A stretch of 36,990 nt of DNA from a bacterium (GCA_028824415.1 JAPPDX010000073.1:1-36990), one strand, 5' to 3'. Positions 7,675-16,590 are shown, numbered from the stretch's first letter. The notes: generated by a model from the sequence alone, not told the origin. A program made the numbers and translations.

Positions 7675-8523
7675 TCAGTCCTCGGCGGCGGCGAGTAGGG
7701 CTCGGGCTTGGCGGGCGAGGGGCTCGTCGATCATCTGACCCTCGAAGGCGACGGCGCCGGCGCCGGTGCGCTGGGTCTCCTCGTAGAGCTCCAGCATGCG
7801 GCGCGCCCTGTCCACCTCCTCCGGCGACGGCGCGAAGACGCCGTTGGCCCAGGGCACCTGCGCCGGATGGATGCAGAGCTTGCCCTTGTAGCCCAGGGCC
7901 CGGCCCTGGCGGGCGTCGGCGGTGAAGACCTCCTCGTCCCGCAACGCCACCACCACCTGGTCCAGCGCCAGCACCCCCGCCAGCCGGCACGCCACCGCCA
8001 CCCGGGACCGGGCATACAGAACCTCGGTGTTCTCCGGCGTGCGCACGCCGCCCAAGTCCACGATGTAGTCCTCGGCGCCGAAGTAGGCGGCCACCACCGG
8101 CGGCCGCAGCACCTCGGCGGCGCGTTCCACGCCGGCCACCGTCTCCAGCCCCGCCATCACCCCGAGCGGTCCAACCGCCTCCAGCCGCTCGGCCACGAGT
8201 TCCACGGCAGCAGCGGACTCCAGCATCGGCACCACCACACCGGTGAGTTCGGGCGCCAGAGCCTCGGCCACGTCGCCCTCGAACCACTCGGTGTCGACCG
8301 CGTTGATGCGCACGAAGATCGCCAGGTCAGGGTGCGCCCGCCGCAGCTTGCGGGCAGCAGCCGCCGCCACCGGGCGCGCCGCGGCCTTGCCGCTGGGCGC
8401 CACCGCGTCCTCGAGATCGATGATCACGCCGTCGGGGCCGCTGCGGGGCAGCTTCGGCAGCAACTCGGGGCGGCTCGCCGGGGCGTAGAGGGCGCTGCGC
8501 AACCGCAGCCCTGCCCCGGTCAC
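7675..8523 (-). CDS. HpcH/HpaI aldolase, CitE-like acyl-CoA lyase
   Basis: This 282-residue protein belongs to the CitE/Mcl group, TIM-barrel Mg-dependent enzymes that cleave or make acyl-CoA thioesters such as malyl-, citramalyl- or beta-methylmalyl-CoA. Visible family features are the [11 protein letters not shown] start, DLEDAV at 36–41, Arg72 in VRIN, an ESA metal-binding segment near 113 and the GAEDY motif. It starts at GTG 8523, overlapping the acetoacetyl-CoA synthetase stop by 4 bases, so the two are translationally coupled. That pairing suggests handling of a CoA intermediate in short-chain acid or leucine/ketone metabolism, but the exact substrate is unknown. No other citrate lyase subunits are present. 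Confidence 0.88.
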   Translation of the reverse strand: MTGAGLRLRSALYAPASRPELLPKLPRSGPDGVIIDLEDAVAPSGKAAARPVAAAAARKLRRAHPDLAIFVRINAVDTEWFEGDVAEALAPELTGVVVPMLESAAAVELVAERLEAVGPLGVMAGLETVAGVERAAEVLRPPVVAAYFGAEDYIVDLGGVRTPENTEVLYARSRVAVACRLAGVLALDQVVVALRDEEVFTADARQGRALGYKGKLCIHPAQVPWANGVFAPSPEEVDRARRMLELYEETQRTGAGAVAFEGQMIDEPLARQARALLAAAED

Positions 8524-10568
8524 GACGCCAACTCCGGGCGGTCGCGGAACTGCTCCAGCACCTCGGGGTTGGCGATGGCCTCAGTGTTGTGCACCGGCCG
8601 CCCGCACACCACATCACGGACCGCCAGCTCGGTCAGCTTGCCGCTGCGGGTGCGCGGCACGGCGTCCACCGCCACGACCCGCGCCGGGACGTGGCGCGGC
8701 GAGGCGCCGGTGCGGATGCACTCGCGGATGCGCCGGGTCAACTCATCGGTCAGTTCGCCCCGCAGGCGCACGAACAGCACGATCCGGGTGTCCGCCTGCC
8801 AGGGCTGGCCGATCACGATGGCCTCCAACACCTCGGGAATGCCCTCCAGGCAGCGGTAGATCTCGGCGGTGCCGATGCGCACACCGCCGGGGTTGAGCGT
8901 GGCGTCGGAACGCCCGGCGATGACCATGCCGCCGTTGACCGTCCAATGGGCGAAGTCGCCTTGGTGCCAGACGCCCGGGTACCGCTCGAAGTAGGCCCGC
9001 CGGAAACGCGGCCCGGCGGTGATCCCCAGCGCTCCCTGCGGGGATTCGGCGCCGCCGTCGCTCGCCGCCGCGGAACCGTCGGCATCGCCCCAGAACCCCA
9101 GAGGCATCGAGGGGAACGAGTTGGTGCACACCAACTCGCCCTGCACATCCGGCGGGCACGGCCGCCCCTCGGAGTCGAACACGTCGATATCCAGCCCCAG
9201 TGCCGGGCGCTGGATCTCCCCCGCGTAGACCGGCGCGGTGGGGTCGCCGTTGACCAGGCAGCCGCACAGGTCGGTGCCACCGGAGATCGAGGCCAGGTGA
9301 ACGTCGGACTTCACCTCGGCGTAGATGAACTCGAAGCCCTCCGGCGACAGCGGCGAACCGGTGGAGGTGATGGTCTGCAGAGAGTCGAGCCGATGTGTCC
9401 GGCGCGGCGACAGACCCCGCTTGGCGGTCGCCTCGACAAACCCCGCCGAGGTGCCAAATAGGGTGATGCCCTCGGCGTCGGTGAGGTCGAACAGCCGCAC
9501 CGGGTCGGGGGCGCCGTCGTACAGCACCAGCGTCGCCTCGCTGGCCAGCGCCGACATCAGCCAGTTCCACATCATCCAGCCTGCGGTCGTGAAGTAGAAC
9601 ACCCGGTCACCGGGGCGCACGTCGCACTGCAGGCGGTGTTCCGCCAGGTGCTTCAGCAGGATGCCGCCGGCCCGATGGACGATGGACTTGGGCACGCCCG
9701 TGGTGCCCGAGGAATACAGCACGTACAGCGGGTGATCGAACGGCAGCGCCAGGAACTCCAGCCTCCCCGCCCCCGCGGAGGGACCCTCCGCGAGGAACGC
9801 CTCCCAGGACACGGCGTCCGGTAGGCCGCTCAGGTCGGGCGACGGGTCCAGAAACGGCACGACGACGATCCGCTCGAGGCCGTCCAGCCGGGCGGCGATC
9901 TCCCCCAGGCGCTCGAGGCAGTCGAACTCCTTGCCGCCGTAGCGGTAGCCGTCGGCGGCCACCAGCACCCGCGGCCGGATCTGGCCGAACCGGTCGACCA
10001 CGCCGTCGACGCCGAAGTCCGGCGAGCAGGAGGAGAACACCCCGCCGAGGGCGGCCGTGGCCAGCATCAACTCGCAGGTCTCGGGAATGTTCGGCAGCCA
10101 GGCCGCCACCCGATCGCCGGGGCGGATTCCCACACCCGAGCCGAGCGCGCCCGCAATGCGCGCCACGTCGGACAGCAGTTCAGCCCGGCTGAGTTCGCGC
10201 CGGTCGCCCGATTCGCCACTGAAGATCAATGCCGGCGTGTCATCGGGACGGCGCAGCAGGTTCTCGGCGAAATTCAGCCGGGCGTCCGGGAAGAACCTGC
10301 CATCGAAGATCCCCGACCCCGGCTCGAAGATGCGTTCACCACGGGTCTCTGCGATCACCTCGCAGAAGTCCCAGGCCGCCGACCAGAACGCCTCGGGGTC
10401 GGCAACGGAGAAGGCGTGGAGTTCGGTGAAGTCGGCGAACGTTCCGTGGCCTGCATGTTCCAACGCCATGCAGAACGCCCGGAGGTTGGTCTCCTCAGGC
10501 GACGCCGGCGACCAGAGCGGCCCATTGCGTCCGCCCCCGGCGACGTTCGGTGGAGGTCCGGATCCCAT
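8520..10568 (-). CDS. acetoacetyl-CoA synthetase
   Basis: This ATP-dependent enzyme activates acetoacetate to acetoacetyl-CoA through an adenylate. The predicted 682 residues agree with the roughly 650-residue family. It has the acyl-adenylate P-loop [11 protein letters not shown], the [10 protein letters not shown] segment and GGTDLCG typical of acetoacetate enzymes, the [11 protein letters not shown] hinge, and [14 protein letters not shown] with the catalytic Lys near the C-terminus. The ending [14 protein letters not shown] is characteristic of this family rather than acetyl-CoA synthetase. A Gly/Ala/Ser-rich insert lies near residue 500. ATG at 10568 is the likeliest start, without a clear Shine–Dalgarno. 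It is the first gene of a two-gene operon with the CitE-like lyase. Confidence 0.93.
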   Translation of the reverse strand: MGSGPPPNVAGGGRNGPLWSPASPEETNLRAFCMALEHAGHGTFADFTELHAFSVADPEAFWSAAWDFCEVIAETRGERIFEPGSGIFDGRFFPDARLNFAENLLRRPDDTPALIFSGESGDRRELSRAELLSDVARIAGALGSGVGIRPGDRVAAWLPNIPETCELMLATAALGGVFSSCSPDFGVDGVVDRFGQIRPRVLVAADGYRYGGKEFDCLERLGEIAARLDGLERIVVVPFLDPSPDLSGLPDAVSWEAFLAEGPSAGAGRLEFLALPFDHPLYVLYSSGTTGVPKSIVHRAGGILLKHLAEHRLQCDVRPGDRVFYFTTAGWMMWNWLMSALASEATLVLYDGAPDPVRLFDLTDAEGITLFGTSAGFVEATAKRGLSPRRTHRLDSLQTITSTGSPLSPEGFEFIYAEVKSDVHLASISGGTDLCGCLVNGDPTAPVYAGEIQRPALGLDIDVFDSEGRPCPPDVQGELVCTNSFPSMPLGFWGDADGSAAASDGGAESPQGALGITAGPRFRRAYFERYPGVWHQGDFAHWTVNGGMVIAGRSDATLNPGGVRIGTAEIYRCLEGIPEVLEAIVIGQPWQADTRIVLFVRLRGELTDELTRRIRECIRTGASPRHVPARVVAVDAVPRTRSGKLTELAVRDVVCGRPVHNTEAIANPEVLEQFRDRPELAS

Positions 10569-10740
10569 GACGGGCGCGAGCTTTGCACATGGCAACGCAT
10601 CGCCAGAACACGGAACCGCAGTCGTGGCGGGCGCACGCGAGGGATCCGCGGGAGCGCCGCCCGGACGGGGACCGACACGGCCCTGGACCCGACGGCCTGC
10701 TCGCAAGCGGTGCGGTCGTCGGCTGTACGCTCACTTCTGT

Positions 10741-10759
10741 CGGCGACCCACCGTCGCCG
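10741..10759 (+). promoter_or_regulatory. 5'-leader hairpin before the lipase gene
   Basis: The arms CGGCGAC (10741–10747) and GTCGCCG (10753–10759) pair perfectly around a 5-base loop, ending 6 bases before the Shine–Dalgarno of the lipase. It could stabilise the mRNA or modulate ribosome access. A TANNNT element lies just upstream (TACGCT in GCTGTACGCTC). Confidence 0.35.
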
Positions 10760-10779
10760 GCGCGCAGAGAGGAGCCAAC

Positions 10780-12390
10780 GTGACCGACCCGCCTGTGCAT
10801 CTCTTCCCGCCGGCGCGGCACCTCGGTCGACGCCTCCGCCATCGGCCTGTCTCGACCCTCCTCGTCGCGCTGGTCGCCGCCGGCGCCCTGCTGCTCTCCT
10901 CCTGCAGCCAGTCGGACACAGAGCCCGCAGCCGCGACCGAGACCCAACCGGCCGCACCGGCTCCCGAACCCGCGGCACCGCCACCCGAACCGCCACCGCC
11001 TGCTCCCGAGCCCCCGGCACCGCCACCCGAACCCTCGCCGCCTGCTCCCGAGCCCCCGGCACCGCCACCGGAACCCTCGCCGCCTGCTCCCGAGCCCCCG
11101 GCCCCGCCACCCGAGCCCCCGCCACCCCCCCCCGAACCCCCGCCACCCCCACCCGAACCGCCGCCACCGGACGAGCCTCCCCCACCGGCGGAGCCTCCAC
11201 CCGAACCGCCGTCGGATCCGTACGCCCCGCCGGCCACCGAGGAACCCGAACCCGAGGCACCCGAACCCGAACAGCCGACAGCGGATCCCGAGCCCCCCGA
11301 GCAGGCCGGCTACGACGCGCCGGGGGCGCTCGTGGTGCCGCAGCCGCTGCCGCCGGGCGAGCCGGGCGAGATCATCGACGTCGAGGAGTTGGACCTCGGC
11401 GACGACTACATCGGCTACCGCATCCTCTACCACTCCCGCTCGCTGCGTGGCGACGACATCGCCGTCTCGGGGTTCGTGGCCACCCCCGCAGGCGAGCCGC
11501 CGCCCGGCGGCTGGCCGCTGATCGCCTACGCGCACGGCACCACCGGCACGGCCGACATCTGCGCCCCGTCGCACGACGCAGAGGCCGAGATCATCGCCGA
11601 CGGCCCGTACCTGGAGGGCTACGCCATCGCGGCCACCGACTACGAGGGCCTCGGCACGCCCGGCCTGCACCCGTACATCGTCGGCAAGAGCGAGGCCCGG
11701 GGCGTGCTCGACAGCGTGCGCGCGTTGCAGCACCTCGGCAGCCTCTCGGTCACCAACGAATTCGTGGTCTGGGGTCACAGCCAGGGCGGCCACGCCGCCA
11801 TACACGCCGGCCAGCATTGGCAGGACTACGCGCCCGAACTGAAACTCCTCGGCGTGGCTTCCGGCGCACCACCCTCGCAATTCGCGCTCCTCTACGGCGT
11901 CCTGCTGGGCGGACCGTTCCAGGGCTATCTCGCCATGGCCTCGGCCGCATTCGCCGAGGCCTACGACGAGATCGAACTCGATCAGGTCTACACCGACGAG
12001 GCCATCGCCCTGATGGACGTGCTGGAGACGGGCTGCACACAAGACGTGTTCGACGTCTTCAACCCGCTGAGCGCCGAGGAGATGCTGAAGGTGGCGAGTC
12101 CCCTCGGCGTGTCACCGTGGGATCGGGTGATCGTCGAGAACGACACGAACCAGGCGCCCGTGCCGGTGCCGCTGCTCATCCTCCACGGAAGCGCCGACGA
12201 GCAGATCCCCGCCCTCAGCAGCCAGATCCTGCTGGGCCAGCTGTGCGTGCTGGACGGCCAGGGCCCGACCGTGCGCATCCTCTATGAGGGCCACAACCAC
12301 GGCAGCGTCATCGCGGCACAGCGGGACGACCTATTGGGTTGGATCGCGGACCGCTTCGCCGGGGAGCCGGCGGAGGACACCTGCGCCTGA
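10780..12390 (+). CDS. secreted lipoprotein lipase/esterase with a Pro/Glu-rich stalk
   Basis: This is an alpha/beta-hydrolase resembling the secretory-lipase (LIP) family, 536 residues, predicted to be anchored outside the membrane. The GTG start at 10780 follows the ribosome site AGAGGAG. Residues 1–41 are a lipoprotein signal: Arg-rich n-region, hydrophobic core 26–39 and lipobox LSSC with Cys42. Residues about 50–176 are almost entirely Pro, Glu and Ala, with three 14-residue repeats. The catalytic domain (about 177–536) has the nucleophile elbow GHSQGG with Ser334; Asp473 (HGSADEQIP) and His505 or His507 (YEGHNHG) are the likely remaining triad members. The stalk would project the enzyme through the cell wall. 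A DyP peroxidase gene follows after 14 bases. Confidence 0.88.
   Translation: MTDPPVHLFPPARHLGRRLRHRPVSTLLVALVAAGALLLSSCSQSDTEPAAATETQPAAPAPEPAAPPPEPPPPAPEPPAPPPEPSPPAPEPPAPPPEPSPPAPEPPAPPPEPPPPPPEPPPPPPEPPPPDEPPPPAEPPPEPPSDPYAPPATEEPEPEAPEPEQPTADPEPPEQAGYDAPGALVVPQPLPPGEPGEIIDVEELDLGDDYIGYRILYHSRSLRGDDIAVSGFVATPAGEPPPGGWPLIAYAHGTTGTADICAPSHDAEAEIIADGPYLEGYAIAATDYEGLGTPGLHPYIVGKSEARGVLDSVRALQHLGSLSVTNEFVVWGHSQGGHAAIHAGQHWQDYAPELKLLGVASGAPPSQFALLYGVLLGGPFQGYLAMASAAFAEAYDEIELDQVYTDEAIALMDVLETGCTQDVFDVFNPLSAEEMLKVASPLGVSPWDRVIVENDTNQAPVPVPLLILHGSADEQIPALSSQILLGQLCVLDGQGPTVRILYEGHNHGSVIAAQRDDLLGWIADRFAGEPAEDTCA
10999..11124 (+). repeat. three 42-bp tandem repeats in the lipase stalk
   Basis: The in-frame units at 10999–11040, 11041–11082 and 11083–11124 each encode PAPEPPAPPPEPSP or a near copy. 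The first two differ by one visible base; the third diverges at its end. Flanking sequence continues as irregular PPPPEP repeats to about 11230. Slippage or unequal recombination could change stalk length between strains. Confidence 0.9.
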
Positions 12391-12404
12391 GGGCACGAAC
12401 CGCC

Positions 12405-13325
12405 ATGGCCCCGTCGCCGCCGGCGAGCCCGGGAACGCCCCAGGAGGCCGTCTTCGTCGAAGGCACCGCCGCCCACTGGTTCCAGCACTTCGCAACCGAT
12501 TCTGAAGCCACCGCCGCCCAGGTCACCTCGGCCGTGCGGAGCGCGCAGCAGGCCGCCTCCTCAGCAGAGGTGAACCTCGTCGTGGGCTTCGGCGCCGCCA
12601 TCACCGCCCGCCTACCCATGGAGGCGCCGCCGGGACTCAAGCCCTTCACCGAGGTGACCGGAAGCAGCAGGCGGATCGCCGTCGCCACCCAAGAGGACGT
12701 GTTCCTCTGGATCCACAGCGACCGCCACGACCTCAACTTCGAGGTGGCGCTGGCGGCACGGCGAGCCTTCGATCCGATCGGAACCCTGGCGCGCGAGACC
12801 CCGTCCTGGGTCTACCGGGACAGCCGTGACCTCACCGGGTTCATCGACGGCACCGAGAACCCGCCTGCCACCGAGGCCCGCGAGCTGGCGGTGATCGCCG
12901 ACGGGCCCGGCGCCGGAGGGAGCTTCGTTCTGGCACAGCGCTGGATCCACGACCTCGACGGCTTCGCCGCTCTGGCGACCGCCGAGCAGGAACAGATCAT
13001 CGGCCGCACGAAACCCGACAGCGTGGAGTTGGAGGACCTGCCGACGAACTCCCACCTCGGCCGGGTCGTGCACACCGACGAGGACGGCGAGGAGATCGAG
13101 ATCTACCGCCGCTCGGTGCCGTACGGCACCTCCATCGAGGCGGGGCTGTACTTCCTGGCCTTCACCGACGACCTCGCCAAGATCGACCTGATGCTGGAGT
13201 CCATGTTCGGCGCCACCGGCGACAGGCATCACGACAGGCTCGTGACCTTCTCCGAGACCGTCTCGGGCGCCTACTACTACGCGCCCCCGCAGGAGGAACT
13301 CGAGCGGCTGGGCCTGGCAGTCTGA
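12405..13325 (+). CDS. DyP-type haem peroxidase
   Basis: Dye-decolourising peroxidases are haem enzymes that oxidise phenols, dyes or porphyrins with H2O2. The predicted 306-residue protein has the GFIDG family motif at 145–149 with distal Asp148, His217 as the likely axial haem ligand, and Arg235 with Ser237 as likely distal partners. The last assignment is by analogy to B-type enzymes such as YfeX. There is no signal peptide, so it is cytosolic or encapsulated; no encapsulin gene or C-terminal targeting tail is visible. ATG at 12405 is chosen since it follows the lipase stop by 14 bases; a longer frame would run into the lipase. Co-transcription with the lipase is likely but the functional link is unclear. 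Confidence 0.92.
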   Translation: MAPSPPASPGTPQEAVFVEGTAAHWFQHFATDSEATAAQVTSAVRSAQQAASSAEVNLVVGFGAAITARLPMEAPPGLKPFTEVTGSSRRIAVATQEDVFLWIHSDRHDLNFEVALAARRAFDPIGTLARETPSWVYRDSRDLTGFIDGTENPPATEARELAVIADGPGAGGSFVLAQRWIHDLDGFAALATAEQEQIIGRTKPDSVELEDLPTNSHLGRVVHTDEDGEEIEIYRRSVPYGTSIEAGLYFLAFTDDLAKIDLMLESMFGATGDRHHDRLVTFSETVSGAYYYAPPQEELERLGLAV

Positions 13326-13328
13326 GTC

Positions 13329-13345
13329 GGCGGCACCCGGCCGCC
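13329..13345. terminator. hairpin between convergent DyP and acyl-CoA synthetase genes
   Basis: The arms GGCGGC (13329–13334) and GCCGCC (13340–13345) flank a 5-base loop, in the 24-base gap between two convergent stop codons. There is no T-tract; in very GC-rich actinobacteria such bare hairpins can act as bidirectional terminators. Confidence 0.45.
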
Positions 13346-13349
13346 CCGC

Positions 13350-14900
13350 TCAGATCCTACGCTCCCGACCCGCCCAGTAGGGGTCACGCAGGCGCCGCTT
13401 GTAGAGCTTCCCAGTTGGCTCGCGAGGCAGGGCATCGCTGAAGTCCAAAGAGTGCGGGTGCCGCTGGCGCGCCAGCCGCCCCTGCAGGAACTCCATGATC
13501 GCCCGGCGGGTCGCCTCGCCCGCCTCGACCCCCGGAGCCGGCTCCACGACGGCGTGGATCCGCTCGCCCAGGTCCTCGTCGGGCACGCCGAAGACGGCCA
13601 CGTCACCCACCAGCGGGCACTGCTGCATCACGCCCTCGATCTCCGCCGGGTAGATGTTGACGCCGCCGACGATGATCATGTCGCCGGCGCGGTCGTTGAG
13701 AAACAGGTAGCCCTCGTCGTTGAGGTACCCGACGTCGCCGACGGTGAAGAACTCGCCGAGGCGGCCGTCCGCCGTTTTGCGCTCGTCCTTGTGGTACTCG
13801 AACTGCTGGCTCGGCGTCATCCTCATGTAGACGGGGCCGCTCTCGCCCGGCGGCAACTCCGCCCCGCCCTCGCCGGCGATGATCACCTCGGCGTTCGGCC
13901 ACGGCCTGCCCACGGTGCCCGGGAACCGCCGCCACTCCTCGGGCCCCACGAGGGTTCCGCCGCCCTCGGTGGCGGCGTAGTACTCCCAGATGCACTCACC
14001 CCACCAATCCAGCATCCGCAGTTTGGTCTCCACCGGGCAGGGCGCCGCCGCGTGGATCACCCGCCGCAGCGACGACAGGTCGTGGCGCCGCCGCACCTCC
14101 TCGGGAAGCTGCAGCAGGCGGTGGAACATGGTCGGCACCATGTGGGTATGGGTCACCCGGTGACGCTCGATCAACTCGAGCGTCTCCGCGGCGCTCCACC
14201 GGTCCATGAGCACGACCGTGTGGCCGAGATGCAGCGACATCGTGACGAACCGGCCGCCGGCTGCGTGGTACATGGGCCCGGCGCAGAGGTGCACGTTGCC
14301 GTCGTGAGGTTGGATGCCGAACACCAGCAGCGGCAGCCCCGCGATCGCCGCCGACTCGTCGGGGTGTTTGTCGCTGATCGGGCGGCGCACCCCCTTGGGA
14401 CGACCCGTGGTCCCCGAGGTGTAGGTCATCGTGAGGCCGGACGCCAGGTTCTCGGGCCGACCGGCCGGTCGGCCTCCGCTCAACTCCGCCAGCGGCCGGT
14501 ACCCGTCGACGGAGCCCACCGCGTAGCGGTGCGCCACGGCGGTCCGCTCCCCGACCCCGACCGCCTCGGTTGCGAACCGCTCGTGGACGACCAGCGCCGC
14601 CGCGTCGCTATCGGCGAGGATGTAGGAGATCTCCGGTGCGGTGAGGCGCCAGTTGACAGGGGTGTCGTACATGCCGCCCTGGAACGTGGCAAGCGTGAGG
14701 GCGATGAGGTCCAGCCCGTTCGGCAGGACCATGACGAGTCCGTCCCCGACGCCGAGGCCGCAGGCGCGCAAGCCGTGCGTGTAGTTGTTGGCCAGCTCGG
14801 CCAGTTCGCCGAACGTGGTCTGGCGCCCGTGCGGATCCACGACGGCGACGCGCGATGGATCGTCTGTGGCAATGCTCCAGAAACCCAGCGGTCCAGCCAT
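13350..14900 (-). CDS. acyl-CoA synthetase, FadD-like AMP-binding family
   Basis: This enzyme activates a carboxylic acid to its CoA thioester through an acyl-adenylate. It has 516 residues. Family motifs in order are the TYTSGTTGRPKG P-loop, YYAATEGGGT, GDVGYLNDEGYLFL, the NDRAGDMIIVGG hinge with NIYPAEIE, and PREPTGKLYKRRL with the C-terminal catalytic Lys. Overall style matches actinobacterial FadD-type fatty-acid or aromatic-acid ligases; the substrate is not predictable. ATG at 14900 is preceded by GGGAGGTGCC, a good though close ribosome site. In-frame upstream sequence to 15047 is low-complexity Gly/Ala and is rejected as coding. It stands alone on the minus strand and converges with the DyP gene. 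Confidence 0.9.
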   Translation of the reverse strand: MAGPLGFWSIATDDPSRVAVVDPHGRQTTFGELAELANNYTHGLRACGLGVGDGLVMVLPNGLDLIALTLATFQGGMYDTPVNWRLTAPEISYILADSDAAALVVHERFATEAVGVGERTAVAHRYAVGSVDGYRPLAELSGGRPAGRPENLASGLTMTYTSGTTGRPKGVRRPISDKHPDESAAIAGLPLLVFGIQPHDGNVHLCAGPMYHAAGGRFVTMSLHLGHTVVLMDRWSAAETLELIERHRVTHTHMVPTMFHRLLQLPEEVRRRHDLSSLRRVIHAAAPCPVETKLRMLDWWGECIWEYYAATEGGGTLVGPEEWRRFPGTVGRPWPNAEVIIAGEGGAELPPGESGPVYMRMTPSQQFEYHKDERKTADGRLGEFFTVGDVGYLNDEGYLFLNDRAGDMIIVGGVNIYPAEIEGVMQQCPLVGDVAVFGVPDEDLGERIHAVVEPAPGVEAGEATRRAIMEFLQGRLARQRHPHSLDFSDALPREPTGKLYKRRLRDPYWAGRERRI

Positions 14901-14937
14901 GGCACCTCCCGGCGGCGACCCTACCGCGCCGCCCCCA

Positions 14938-14954
14938 GTGGCCGTCGCGGCCAC
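14938..14954 (-). promoter_or_regulatory. leader hairpin upstream of the acyl-CoA synthetase
   Basis: The arms GTGGCCG (14938–14944) and CGGCCAC (14948–14954) form a perfect 7-bp inverted repeat with a 3-base centre, 37 bases upstream of the start at 14900. It could be a small operator or a 5'-leader stem. Confidence 0.35.
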
Positions 14955-15050
14955 CGCGTCCCCGCTCGCCTCCGCGCCGGAACCTGGAAGCGATCCCGCC
15001 GTGCCTGCCGGGTAGACAAGGTCGCCGAGCATGATTACGGTTGACAACCT

Positions 15051-15269
15051 GTGGAATTGCTGGTGCCAATTGCCGCATTCTTGGGGTCATGCGTGTTGAT
15101 CGCGCTCTTGGCGTGGTGGTCGGGCGCGTGGCGATCCCTGTTCAGCGGTGTCGCCGAGGACGCCGACCCGCGCCACGACCCGGAACTGCTGCTGCGGTCA
15201 GCGGAACACAAGTGGATCGAGGACCACGAATTCTGGAGGCTGACGGAGGTCGACGAGATCGCCCTCTGA
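15051..15269 (+). CDS. small single-helix membrane protein of unknown function
   Basis: This 72-residue protein starts at GTG 15051. Residues about 3–23 form one hydrophobic helix ending in WW. The remainder is a hydrophilic, acidic tail with the cluster EHKWIEDHEFWRL. I do not recognise a family. Coding is supported by the clean amphipathic layout and the stop just before a hairpin; the start is uncertain. A TACGGT element at 15036–15041 lies 9 bases before the GTG and might serve a leaderless or near-leaderless transcript. It converges with the MGMT gene. Confidence 0.55.
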   Translation: MELLVPIAAFLGSCVLIALLAWWSGAWRSLFSGVAEDADPRHDPELLLRSAEHKWIEDHEFWRLTEVDEIAL

Positions 15270-15284
15270 GTGGTCCGGAGCCTT

Positions 15285-15301
15285 CGCGGGCGCGACCCGC
15301 G
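15285..15301. terminator. hairpin between the small ORF and the MGMT gene
   Basis: The arms CGCGGG (15285–15290) and CCCGCG (15296–15301) flank the 5-base loop CGCGA. It sits in the 36-base gap between convergent stop codons, so it could terminate both transcripts. No T-tract is visible. Confidence 0.45.
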
Positions 15302-15305
15302 CCGG

Positions 15306-15914
15306 TCAGCAGCCGCTGACCGACCCCTCCATATCCAGCAACAGATCCTTCGCCCCCGCGCCGCCCCCGTAGAAGCCGCGGCTCCCGTCGCCCCGCACGA
15401 CCCGGTGACACGGAACGATCAGCGCAATCGGGTTGGTCGCCATGGCGGTGCCGACGGCGCGTGCCGCCCGTGGGCTGCCCGCGCCAGCCGCCACCGCGGC
15501 ATAGCTCCGAGTCTCCCCGTAGGGGATCGCGGCGGTCACTTCCAGCGCCCTGCGGTAGAACCCGATGCTCCCCCGCCAGTCGATCGGAATAGTGAACTCC
15601 TGCAGGCGACCGGCGAAGTAGTCGTCCAACTCCCGGCGCACGTCGTCCAGCGGGGCGGCGGCAACCGTCACTGCGGGCGAGACCGTCTCCGCCACGACGG
15701 ACGCCAGCCACTTCACGGACGAGTCGGCCGCACCGGCGGCTCCGGACGGAATGAAGCACAGGCGCCGGAGTCCCACCTCCGTGCGTGCGAGGCCCAACCG
15801 GCCGATCGGACTCTCGGTCTCCCACACCCAGACCGCCTCGTCGCCCGCCGGCCGGGTCCCGTTGCCTTCGATCCCGCTGCCTTCAGTCACTCTGCCGTTC
15901 GTATGGTCAGCCAT
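15306..15914 (-). CDS. methylated-DNA–protein-cysteine methyltransferase (Ogt/MGMT)
   Basis: This is a suicide repair protein that transfers alkyl groups from O6-alkylguanine or O4-alkylthymine in DNA to its own cysteine. The 202-residue protein has an N-terminal ribonuclease-like domain (about 25–115) and the C-terminal DNA-binding and active-site domain, with IPYGETRSYA, the RAVGTAMATNP helix and PCHRVV with acceptor Cys169. The ATG at 15914 has no Shine–Dalgarno but is preceded, after 6 bases, by TATGGT, so a leaderless transcript is plausible. Two further Cys-free motifs normal for the family (GFYGGGAGAKDLLL) complete the C-terminus. Confidence 0.93.
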   Translation of the reverse strand: MADHTNGRVTEGSGIEGNGTRPAGDEAVWVWETESPIGRLGLARTEVGLRRLCFIPSGAAGAADSSVKWLASVVAETVSPAVTVAAAPLDDVRRELDDYFAGRLQEFTIPIDWRGSIGFYRRALEVTAAIPYGETRSYAAVAAGAGSPRAARAVGTAMATNPIALIVPCHRVVRGDGSRGFYGGGAGAKDLLLDMEGSVSGC

Positions 15915-15920
15915 GTGCTG

Positions 15921-15926
15921 ACCATA
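15921..15926 (-). promoter_or_regulatory. candidate leaderless -10 box of the MGMT gene
   Basis: On the minus strand this reads TATGGT, fitting the actinobacterial -10 pattern TANNNT, and ends 6 bases before the ATG at 15914. There is no ribosome site, which is what a leaderless mRNA would show. Confidence 0.4.
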
Positions 15927-16003
15927 ACCCGGAACCGGCGGGGCGAGGCGGTGCCCGGTCAACCGCCGGTTGCCATGTAGCGGGCCAGGGAGGGCCGGCT
16001 CGG

Positions 16004-16519
16004 TCAGCGCCCCCGGGAACTGCGCTGAACAGCGATGTCGGCGACCCAGCGGCCGTCGGTCTCCACCCCGCTGAGGACCTCCAGCGCCGCCAGCAGGAAC
16101 GCCAGGATCTCGCCGGCGCCGACCGCATCGGGCAACTCGAAGACCAGCCCGCGCCGCGTGTGGTCCTGCCGCACAGCCCACGCGGGCGGGACCTCCAAGC
16201 CACCGTCGGCGAGCCGGCGCACCGCGAAGCGGCCGGTTGCGTGAGAGATCCCCACGGTTCCGCGAACAACGCTGCGGCCGCGCCGGTGCTGCGGCACCCA
16301 GGTGGCGAGCGGGACAACGGGTCCCAGTGACGAGAACATCCGCCCCAGCGGCGAGGTCGGCGGGCGATCCTCGTCCTCCACCCAGGGCTGCAGGTTCAGC
16401 CATCCCCTGCCGTCGCCGCGAGCCGCCAGATCCTCCATGCAGGAGAGAACCTCCGCGGTGTCCTCCGCGGTGAACAGGACGCCGGTGTGATCCACGGCCA
16501 CGGCGCGATGTTGCCACAT
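16004..16519 (-). CDS. uncharacterised protein
   Basis: I do not recognise this 171-residue protein. It starts at ATG 16519 (MWQHRAVAVDHTGVLF). No signal peptide, membrane segment or metal-binding Cys cluster is visible. The sequence looks like an ordinary soluble alpha/beta protein: a regular alternation of hydrophobic strands, a GWLNLQPWVEDED segment near 40, and a C-terminal half with the helix EILAFLLAALEVLSG. It is divergently placed from the histidine phosphatase–ETF operon, with a 71-base shared upstream region, which may hint at common regulation. Its frame is the only one in the stretch with protein-like composition. Confidence 0.75.
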   Translation of the reverse strand: MWQHRAVAVDHTGVLFTAEDTAEVLSCMEDLAARGDGRGWLNLQPWVEDEDRPPTSPLGRMFSSLGPVVPLATWVPQHRRGRSVVRGTVGISHATGRFAVRRLADGGLEVPPAWAVRQDHTRRGLVFELPDAVGAGEILAFLLAALEVLSGVETDGRWVADIAVQRSSRGR

Positions 16520-16576
16520 CCGTTCGCGAGTGCCGGCGCTTCGGGGGCTTCCCGGCCGCTCGAGCCGACCGGCCGG

Positions 16577-16582
16577 TACCGT
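16577..16582 (+). promoter_or_regulatory. candidate leaderless -10 box of the phosphatase–ETF operon
   Basis: TACCGT fits TANNNT and ends 8 bases before the GTG start at 16591. No ribosome site lies between them. No TTG-type -35 element is evident. Confidence 0.4.
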
Positions 16583-16590
16583 ACGGACGC

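Noticed and set aside
10950..11230. Pro/Glu repeat region as a separate structural gene, or antisense Gly-rich PE_PGRS-like protein
   Set aside because: It is in frame with the signal peptide and catalytic domain of the lipase; the antisense Gly-rich frame is a mirror artefact.
15041..15046. TTGACA as a -35 element for the small membrane protein
   Set aside because: It lies only 4 bases before the GTG start and no -10 follows at 16–18 bases.
14901..15047. N-terminal extension of the acyl-CoA synthetase to a TTG at 15047
   Set aside because: The extra 49 residues are Gly/Ala low-complexity and a good ribosome site precedes the ATG at 14900.
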